From Betaproteobacteria bacterium (GTDB lineage Bacteria; Pseudomonadota; Gammaproteobacteria; Burkholderiales; SG8-39): a stretch of DNA of 64,000 nucleotides. The stretch is taken from contig JAOUIL010000003.1 in NCBI GenBank assembly GCA_029883975.1, forward strand, positions 36,174 to 100,173, read 5' to 3'. This document shows, piece by piece, positions 55,469 through 64,000 of this stretch (its first letter is position 1; each line of letters starts with the position of its first letter). Under the pieces are notes generated by a model, which searched no databases, was not told the DNA's origin, and saw only the letters and a list, made by a program, of their open reading frames with translations. The position numbers and the translations under genes were made by a program.

Positions 55469-55750
55469 ATGGCGAAGAAAAAAGCCAAAAAAGGCGGCAA
55501 GAAGAAGAAGAAGAAGAAATCATCAAAGAAAAAGAAGAAAGCACTGAAGAAGTCATCCAAGAAGAAGGCAGCGGGCCGGAAGAAAAAATCCGCCAAGAAA
55601 AAGAAGGCGAAGCCCGTTAAACCTAAGGCCAGCTCTGCGGGAACGATGACGGCGGTCGTAACGCCGTCATCCTCCGCCGCGATGTCCGGCGCGCGAACCG
55701 CGCTGAATCCGGCGGCCGCCTGGCCGTTCCCAACCGGCACCCGGCCGTAA
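55469..55750 (+). CDS. Lysine-rich histone H1-like DNA-binding protein
   Basis: MAKKKAKKGGKKKKKKKSSKKKKKALKKSSKKKAAGRKKKSAKKKKAKPVKPKASSAGTMTAVV...; strong polypurine coding strand and RBS TAAGGAG. Confidence 0.75.
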   Translation: MAKKKAKKGGKKKKKKKSSKKKKKALKKSSKKKAAGRKKKSAKKKKAKPVKPKASSAGTMTAVVTPSSSAAMSGARTALNPAAAWPFPTGTRP

Positions 55751-55760
55751 CCGGGTGCCG
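55735..55760 (+). terminator. Hairpin spanning stop codon of the lysine-rich gene
   Basis: CGGCACCCGG ccgtaa CCGGGTGCCG. Confidence 0.55.
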
Positions 55761-55771
55761 AGTGGGAACGT

Positions 55772-55795
55772 GGCGGGGGGCGCAAGCCCCCCGCC
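55772..55795 (+). terminator. Perfect 10-bp stem with GCAA tetraloop
   Basis: GGCGGGGGGC GCAA GCCCCCCGCC. Confidence 0.6.
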
Positions 55796-55800
55796 GGGCC

Positions 55801-55899
55801 CTCGAAGCTCAGCGGACCGCCTTGGTCGTTCGGCCGCAACTGAAGGGCTGAGGCCGGTCCGCGAGGCTTCCCTTGATCCCAGCCGAGAATTCGGCTGGG
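55801..55899 (+). ncRNA. Candidate structured non-coding RNA element (two-domain fold)
   Basis: GAAGC/GCTTC (804-808:866-870) enclosing GCGGACCG/CGGTCCGC (812-819:855-862), then CCCAGCCGA-gaat-TCGGCTGGG (878-899, perfect). Confidence 0.35.
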
Positions 55900-56115
55900 T
55901 TCAACCTCGACAGCCGCCATTTTACCGGGCTTCGGAAAATCTCCGGGAATCAGGTTCATGGAGCAGAACTGTTCATGTGGCGACGCACCATACGAAAGTA
56001 ACGTCTTCTCAGAAGTCTTTGAGTAGATTAATATTACTTGAACTAATAGCGTATATTGCGGCGCAGCAGCCCTGGGGCAGCCAGTGATCGGACGCCTTGA
56101 GAACTGGGGGTAGAC

Positions 56116-56811
56116 ATGTTCGCATTGGATCAACTGAGCAGACTGTTCCTCTTGGCCCGCGGCCTGTTTGCCCTGGTGGGTCTGGCAGCCGTGCTGGTGG
56201 TGGCCCTGCCGGCGTCCCGCGGAGCGCTTGTCGCGCAGGCCGTATCGGCAGCGACCGCTGTAGACGCGGCGGAAGCCTCGCCGGCAGCCGCCGTCCTGAC
56301 GGCCGAGCGCGTGGAGCCGGTGCGGGTAAGCTCGGCCGAAGCAGCACCGGCCGTCACGGGCGAGCAACTGGCGATCGCGGAGTTCATCGGGCGGCGCTAT
56401 CGCGTCGCGGATTCGGCCAGCGAGGCCTTCGTCGCGGCCGCGTTCCGCGCCGGCCGGGAATTCTCGGTCGACCCCCTGCTGATCCTCGCCGTCATGGCGA
56501 TCGAGTCGCGCTACAACCCGGTCGCCGAGAGCTCGATGGGCGCCATGGGCCTGATGCAGATCATCCCGCGCTTCCACCCGGAGAAGCTCGCCGACCACGG
56601 CGGCGAGGCCGCGCTGCTCGAGCCGGAGATCAACATCCGCGTCGGCACCTGGGTGCTGCACGAGTACATGCGCCGCTTCGGCGACGTCGAAGCCGCGCTG
56701 CTGAAGTACGCCGGCGCGCTCGACGACCCCGCCAGCCAGTACGCGGACAAGGTGCTCGCCGAGAAGGCCCGGCTGCAGCAGATCGTCGCGCGCAGCCGCC
56801 GCCAGACCTGA
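56116..56811 (+). CDS. Lytic transglycosylase (SLT domain)
   Basis: AFRAGREFSVDPLLILAVMAIESRYNPVAESSMGAMGLMQIIPRFHPEKLADHGG...NIRVGTWVLHEYMRRFGDVEAALLKYAG. Confidence 0.88.
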   Translation: MFALDQLSRLFLLARGLFALVGLAAVLVVALPASRGALVAQAVSAATAVDAAEASPAAAVLTAERVEPVRVSSAEAAPAVTGEQLAIAEFIGRRYRVADSASEAFVAAAFRAGREFSVDPLLILAVMAIESRYNPVAESSMGAMGLMQIIPRFHPEKLADHGGEAALLEPEINIRVGTWVLHEYMRRFGDVEAALLKYAGALDDPASQYADKVLAEKARLQQIVARSRRQT

Positions 56812-56812
56812 G

Positions 56813-57988
56813 CTAGCGCGCCGCGCAGAAGCGCGCGATGCGCGCGGCGGCCTCCTCCAGCTCGGGCTGCGGGCGGGTGAAGGCGAAGCGCACGTAACGC
56901 GCGGTGTCGTTCGACCCGAAGTCCAGCCCCGGCGTCGCCGCCACGCCTTCCGCCTCCAGCAGCTCCAGGGCGAAGCGGTGCGCGTCGCCGCCGAACGCGG
57001 AGCAGTCGGCGTACGCGTAGAACGCGCCGCGTGGCGCGCACGGCACCGCCAGGCCGGCGCGTTGCAGCGCGGGGACGAGGAAATCGCGACGCCGCTCGAA
57101 CTGTGCGCGGCGCGCTTCCAGCAGCGCCAGCGTGGCGGGGGTGAACGCTTGCAGCGCGGCGTGCTGCGCGGCGCTCGGCGCGCAGATGAAGAAATGCTGC
57201 GCGAGCTTCTCGAAGTCGCGCACGCGCTCCTGCGGCAGCACCACCCAGCCCAGCCGCCAGCCGGTCATGCAGAAGTACTTGGAGAAGCTGTTGACCAGCA
57301 CGACCTCTCCCGGCAGGTCGAGCGCGCTTGCCGGCGCGGCGCCGTACACCAGCCCCTGGTAGATCTCGTCGGCGATCAGTACGCCGCCGCGCTCGGCGAC
57401 GAAGCGCGCGATGCGCTCGAGCTCGGCCGGATCGGCGATCGTGCTGGTGGGATTGGAGGGCGAGCCGAGCATGAGTCCCTTGGTGCGCGGCGTCCACGCC
57501 GCGCGTACCGCCTCGAGCGTGGGCTGGAAGCTGGACGCGGGCGAGAGCGGCAGCGGGCGCGGCACGCCCTCGAAGGCGCGCACCAAGTGCCGGTAGCCGG
57601 GATAGCCGGGGTCGGGCACCAGCAGCTCGTCGCCGGGATTCACGTACAGGGCCACGGTCAGCAGCAGCCCGCCCGAGGCGCCCGCGCTGACCGCCACGCG
57701 CTCCGGCGACACGCGCTTGCCGAAGCACTGCCGGTAGTGCCCGGCGATCGCCTCGCGCAGGGCGCCGAGCCCGAGCGTGGCCGTGTAGGCCGTGCGGCCG
57801 TCGCGCAGCGCCCGCACGCCCGCCTCCACCACGCTTTCCGGCGCGGTGAAGTCCGGCTCGCCGATCTCCATATGCACGACGCGGCGGCCCGCGGCCTCGA
57901 GCGCCTGCGCGCGCGCCAGCACGTCCATCACGTGGAACGGCTCGATGTCGGCGGCGCGGTGCGCCGCCAGCAGGCGGGAAGGTGTCAA
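56813..57988 (-). CDS. Pyridoxal-phosphate-dependent class I/II aminotransferase
   Basis: VVHMEIGEPDFTAPESVVEAGVRALRDGRTAYTATLGLGALREAIAGHY...VNSFSKYFCMTGWRLGWVV. Confidence 0.93.
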   Translation of the reverse strand: MTPSRLLAAHRAADIEPFHVMDVLARAQALEAAGRRVVHMEIGEPDFTAPESVVEAGVRALRDGRTAYTATLGLGALREAIAGHYRQCFGKRVSPERVAVSAGASGGLLLTVALYVNPGDELLVPDPGYPGYRHLVRAFEGVPRPLPLSPASSFQPTLEAVRAAWTPRTKGLMLGSPSNPTSTIADPAELERIARFVAERGGVLIADEIYQGLVYGAAPASALDLPGEVVLVNSFSKYFCMTGWRLGWVVLPQERVRDFEKLAQHFFICAPSAAQHAALQAFTPATLALLEARRAQFERRRDFLVPALQRAGLAVPCAPRGAFYAYADCSAFGGDAHRFALELLEAEGVAATPGLDFGSNDTARYVRFAFTRPQPELEEAAARIARFCAAR

Positions 57989-58065
57989 GGCGTGCGCGGG
58001 GGAAAGAGCAGCGGATTATACGGACGGGTTGCTATAATTTTTGCCCGGGTCGAGGAGAAGCGGCG

Positions 58066-60363
<2,298 letters not shown>

Positions 60364-60368
60364 CGCCC

Positions 60369-61502
60369 ATGGCGGCCAGGCCGCGCGCGGGGCTGGTGCT
60401 CACCGGCGGCGGCGCGCGCGCCGCCTACCAGGTGGGCGTGGTGAAAGCGGTGCGCGACATCCTCGGCAACCCGCCCAGGAACCCCTTCCCGATCCTGTGC
60501 GGTACCTCGGCCGGCGCGATCAATGCCGCCGCGGTCGCGGCGTACGCCGACGATTTCCCGCGCGCGGTGGCCAACCTGCTGGAAGTGTGGGAGCACATGC
60601 GCTGCGAGCACGTGTACCGCACCGACTTCCCGAGCATCATGAAGAACGGGGCGCGCTGGCTGAGCTCGCTGATGCTGGTGTCGCGCCGCAACCCGGTATC
60701 GCTGCTCGACAACGCGCCGCTGCGAGATCTGCTGCAAAGGGTGCTGCCGTTCGCGCGCATCCAGGAGCACATCGACGCGGGCGCGCTGTACGCGGTGTGC
60801 GTGACGGCCTCGGGCTACACCTCCGGGCAGAGCGTGTCGTTCTTCCAGGGCGGCTCGGGGCTGGAGGGCTGGGAGCGCAACCAGAGGATCGGCGCGGCGG
60901 TGGTGCTGCAGCAGGACTATCTGCTCGCCTCGGCCGCGCTGCCGTTCATCTTCCCGGCGGTGAAGCTGCACCGCGAGTACTTCGGCGACGGCTCGATGCG
61001 CCAGATCGCGCCGGTCAGCCCGGCGCTGCACCTGGGCGCCGACCGCGTGCTGGTCGTCGGCACCGGGCGGCAGATGCGCGAGCAGGCGCGCGAGCGCTCC
61101 AGCGTCTATCCGTCGCTCGCGCAGATCGCCGGCCATGCGCTGAACTCGATCTTCCTCGACAGCCTGGCCGTGGACATCGAGCGCCTGGAGCGCATCAACC
61201 GCACCGTGCGCATGATCCCGCTGCAGACGCTGGAAGGCTCGAGCCTGACGCTGCGCCCGGTCAAGGTGCTGTTCATCTCGCCCTCGCAGCCCATCGAGCG
61301 CATCGCGGCGCGCTTCATCCAGGACCTGCCGCGCAGCGTGCGCTTCCTGCTGCGCCCGACCGGCGCGCTGTCGCGCGCGGGGTCCAACCTCGCCAGCTAC
61401 CTGCTGTTCGAGGCGCCGTTCTGCCGCGCGCTCATTGACCTGGGCTACCTGGACACCTGCGCGCGCGAGTCCGAGGTGAGAGACTTCTTTTCCATGGCGT
61501 GA
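60369..61502 (+). CDS. Patatin-like phospholipase family protein
   Basis: GLVLTGGGARAAYQVGVVKAV...LCGTSAGAINAAAVAAYADDF (GXSXG); YFGDGSMRQIAPVSPALHLGAD (DG[A/S]). Confidence 0.93.
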   Translation: MAARPRAGLVLTGGGARAAYQVGVVKAVRDILGNPPRNPFPILCGTSAGAINAAAVAAYADDFPRAVANLLEVWEHMRCEHVYRTDFPSIMKNGARWLSSLMLVSRRNPVSLLDNAPLRDLLQRVLPFARIQEHIDAGALYAVCVTASGYTSGQSVSFFQGGSGLEGWERNQRIGAAVVLQQDYLLASAALPFIFPAVKLHREYFGDGSMRQIAPVSPALHLGADRVLVVGTGRQMREQARERSSVYPSLAQIAGHALNSIFLDSLAVDIERLERINRTVRMIPLQTLEGSSLTLRPVKVLFISPSQPIERIAARFIQDLPRSVRFLLRPTGALSRAGSNLASYLLFEAPFCRALIDLGYLDTCARESEVRDFFSMA

Positions 61503-61510
61503 GGCGACCA

Positions 61511-61936
61511 ATGGCAGAATCGAACCCGGCGCAGGATCCCTTCGAGATGTTCCGCCGCCTGTGGGGCCCGCTCGGCCTGCCGGTGCCCGGCATGACGATG
61601 CCGACCCTGGACCCGAAGGAGGTGGACAAGCGCATCGCCGAGCTGCGCTCGGTGCAGTCCTGGCTGGAGGTCAACCTCAACATGGTGCGTTTCGCCATCC
61701 AGGGGCTGGAAGTGCAGCGCTCGGCGCTGCTCGCCATGGGCGCGGGCGCCGAGGCCGGCGCGCCGCCGAGCGCGCTGGCGCAGCTTGCGGCCTCGAACGC
61801 CACCGCGGCGAGCACGATGCTGTGGCCGTGGGCGATGCTGCAGCAGGCGATGGGCGGCACGCCGCCGCCGGCCGCGGCCGAAGCGCCGGCGCCGGAGGCG
61901 CCGCCGGGCGCAACCGGCCAGGACGCGAAGGAATGA
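61511..61936 (+). CDS. PhaM-like polyhydroxyalkanoate granule regulatory protein
   Basis: DPFEMFRRLWGPLGLPVPGMTMPTLDPKEVDKRIAELRSVQSWLEVNLNMVRFAIQGLEVQRSALLAM, Ala/Pro-rich C-terminus. Confidence 0.75.
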   Translation: MAESNPAQDPFEMFRRLWGPLGLPVPGMTMPTLDPKEVDKRIAELRSVQSWLEVNLNMVRFAIQGLEVQRSALLAMGAGAEAGAPPSALAQLAASNATAASTMLWPWAMLQQAMGGTPPPAAAEAPAPEAPPGATGQDAKE

Positions 61937-61958
61937 ACCGATTTCCAAAGAGGAGGCA

Positions 61959-62936
61959 ATGGCAATGACGAAGGCGGTGCGATATCACAAGACGGGCGGG
62001 CCCGAGGTGCTGCAGCTGGACGAGATCGACGTCGGCGACCCCGGACAGGGGCAGGTGCGCGTGCGCCACACGGCGATCGGCGTGAATTTCATCGACACCT
62101 ACCAGCGCTCCGGGCTCTACCCGATGCAGCTGCCGCAGACGGCCGGCAACGAGGGCGCGGGGGTGGTGGAGGCGGTCGGTCCGGGCGTGACCACGCTCAG
62201 GAAGGGCGACCGCATTGCGTACACGGGCGTGGTCGGCTCGTATTGCGCCGAGCGCCTGCTGCCAGCGGACCGGCTGGTCAAGGTGCCCGAGGGCATCAGC
62301 GACGAGCAGGCGGCCTGCATGATGCTGAAAGGCATGACGGTGCAGTACCTGATACATCGCACCTATCCGGTGAAGGCCGGCGAGACGGTGCTGTGGCACG
62401 CCGCCGCGGGTGGTGTCGGCCAGATCGCCTGCCAGTGGCTGAAGGCGCTCGGCGTCACCGTGATCGGCACGGTCGGCTCGGCGGACAAGGCCAAGCTCGC
62501 CCTGGCGCACGGCGCGGCGCACGTCATCGACTACACGAAGGAGAACTTCGTCGAGCGCGTGAAGGAGATCACGGGCGGCAAGAAGGTGCCGGTGGTCTAC
62601 GACTCGGTCGGCAAGAGCACCTGGGAAGGGTCGCTCGACTGCCTGCAGCCGCTCGGCCTGTGGGTCATCTTCGGCAACGCGTCCGGCCCGGTGCCGCCGC
62701 TCAACACGCAGGTGCTGGCGCAGAAGGGCTCGCTGTTCATGACGCGGCCCACGCTGCAGACCTACATCGCGTCGCGTCCCGACCTCGAGGCGCGCTCGGC
62801 GTCGCTGTTCGACGCCGTGAAGTCCGGCAAGGTGAAGATCGAGGTCTCGGCGCGCTACAAGCTCGCCGAGGCGGCGCAGTGCCACCGCGACCTGGAGGGT
62901 CGCAAGACCACCGGCTCGGTGATCCTCACGCCGTAG
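61959..62936 (+). CDS. Zinc-type/quinone oxidoreductase (MDR family, Qor-like)
   Basis: TKAVRYHKTGGPEVLQLDEIDVGDPGQGQVRVRHTAIGVNFIDTYQRSGLYPMQLPQTAGNEGAGVVEAVG...WHAAAGGVGQIACQWLKALG. Confidence 0.95.
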   Translation: MAMTKAVRYHKTGGPEVLQLDEIDVGDPGQGQVRVRHTAIGVNFIDTYQRSGLYPMQLPQTAGNEGAGVVEAVGPGVTTLRKGDRIAYTGVVGSYCAERLLPADRLVKVPEGISDEQAACMMLKGMTVQYLIHRTYPVKAGETVLWHAAAGGVGQIACQWLKALGVTVIGTVGSADKAKLALAHGAAHVIDYTKENFVERVKEITGGKKVPVVYDSVGKSTWEGSLDCLQPLGLWVIFGNASGPVPPLNTQVLAQKGSLFMTRPTLQTYIASRPDLEARSASLFDAVKSGKVKIEVSARYKLAEAAQCHRDLEGRKTTGSVILTP

Positions 62937-62959
62937 CGCGCGCCGGCGCCGTGCAGAAG

Positions 62960-62985
62960 AAAACGCCGCCCGCGGGCGGCGTTTT
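62960..62985. terminator. Bidirectional intrinsic terminator (perfect 26-bp palindrome)
   Basis: AAAACGCCGCCCG|CGGGCGGCGTTTT between convergent genes. Confidence 0.9.
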
Positions 62986-63006
62986 CGCTTCCTGCGAACC
63001 AGCGCG

Positions 63007-63249
63007 CTACTGGATGTTCAGGATCTTCATCGCCTTGGACAGCGTATCGACCGACTCCTGGTGCTTGCCGGCCTTGTGCAGCGCCTCGCCGTCGGCGCGG
63101 TACTTCTTCACGTCGCTCATCTGCTGCGCCGAGAGCGTCGGGTTCTTGGCCATGGCCGCGTCGATCTTGCGCATGTCCGCCGGGCAGTGGAACGCCAGCG
63201 CGCTCGCGCTGGCGAGGGTCAGCGCTGCGCCTAGGATCAGTCTCTTCAC
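63007..63249 (-). CDS. Small secreted/periplasmic protein
   Basis: GTG start; KRLILGAALTLASASALAFHCPADMRKIDAAMAKNPTLSAQQMSDVKKYRADGEALHKAGKHQESVDTLSKAMKILNIQ; ORF-track start at 63294 would precede the RBS. Confidence 0.75.
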   Translation of the reverse strand: MKRLILGAALTLASASALAFHCPADMRKIDAAMAKNPTLSAQQMSDVKKYRADGEALHKAGKHQESVDTLSKAMKILNIQ

Positions 63250-63337
63250 AAATTCCTCCTCTTCGGGTTGATGGGAGCCGGGACCCATTATCATGCCGGT
63301 TGGAGCGTAAACACATGCAGCCCATGAAAGATTCCCG

Positions 63338-63979
63338 GTGCGGGCGACGCTGATCCACGACGGCCCGGTGACGCTGGATCCCGACTGGCTGCGCCGTCGC
63401 TTCGCCGCGGGCGCGCCGGCGCGCGCCCCGGTCTACGGAGACCAGGGCGTGGACATTGCGCGCCCCGCCGCCCGGCGGCCGGCCTCCGTGCTGGTGCCCA
63501 TCGTGACGCGCGCCGAGGAGATGACGGTGCTGTTCACGCGCCGCACGGTCCACCTGAAGCACCACTCGGGACAGATCAGCTTTCCCGGCGGCCGCGCCGA
63601 GGCGATGGATGCGGGCGCCGAGGGCACGGCGCTGCGCGAGGCGCGCGAGGAGATCGGGCTCGATCTGGCGCGCGTCGAGGTGCTGGGCCGGCTGCCCGAG
63701 TACCACACGCGCACCGACTTTCGCGTGACCCCGGTCGTCGCCCTGGTGGCGCCGCCGTTCGAGCTGCGCCTGGACGCGCATGAAGTGGACGAGGCCTTCG
63801 AGGTGCCGCTCAGCTTCCTGCTGGATCCGGCGAACCACCAGCGCCACGCGCGCGAGTTCCAGGGGCGCCAGGTGCCCTATTTCGCCATCCCTTATCGCGA
63901 CTACTACATCTGGGGCGCGACCGCCGGCATGCTCGTCAACCTCTACCGCTTTCTCGCCGGGGCGGCGGTGACGTCGTGA
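63338..63979 (+). CDS. Nudix hydrolase, CoA pyrophosphatase-like
   Basis: SVLVPIVTRAEEMTVLFTRRTVHLKHHSGQISFPGGRAEAMDAGAEGTALREAREEIGL. Confidence 0.93.
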   Translation: MRATLIHDGPVTLDPDWLRRRFAAGAPARAPVYGDQGVDIARPAARRPASVLVPIVTRAEEMTVLFTRRTVHLKHHSGQISFPGGRAEAMDAGAEGTALREAREEIGLDLARVEVLGRLPEYHTRTDFRVTPVVALVAPPFELRLDAHEVDEAFEVPLSFLLDPANHQRHAREFQGRQVPYFAIPYRDYYIWGATAGMLVNLYRFLAGAAVTS

Positions 63980-64000
63980 ACGCGCTGGCGGTAGTCGCCG

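Noticed and set aside
62960-62985. Novel palindromic element
   Set aside because: Perfect palindrome with A/T tails between convergent genes is best explained as a bidirectional intrinsic terminator.

Overview
64-kb high-GC chromosomal window, most likely from a betaproteobacterium (conserved blocks tRNA-Val-thrS-infC-rpmI-rplT-pheST-ihfA-merR-tRNA-Pro, pilSR-ampD, obgE-rpmA-rplU/ispB, a PhaM-like gene). It is mostly core housekeeping: lolCD, comEC, dodecin, an EmrAB-type efflux operon, relA-dgkA-ppk1-ppx-sixA, surE-pcm-nlpD, mltB, tgpA/DUF58, proS/rppH, rubrerythrin-DUF3501, proB, nrdAB and maeB. Three tRNAs are visible (Val-GAC, Pro-GGG, Pro-CGG). I saw no rRNA, CRISPR array, transposase or integrase. 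The most anomalous segments are: (1) a ~1.16-kb lower-GC insert carrying one TIR-domain gene, bounded by a direct duplication of the 3' end of the upstream alpha/beta-hydrolase gene and its downstream intergenic sequence, so it looks like a single-gene cassette inserted at a gene 3' end; (2) an orphan DpgC-like (cofactor-independent oxygenase type) crotonase divergent from a MarR-EmrAB operon; (3) a lysine-rich histone-H1-like gene surrounded by GNRA-tetraloop hairpins and followed by a possible unannotated structured RNA; (4) a nested palindromic repeat abutting the lolD stop codon. Family names come from reading the translations and recalled family knowledge; no database search was run.
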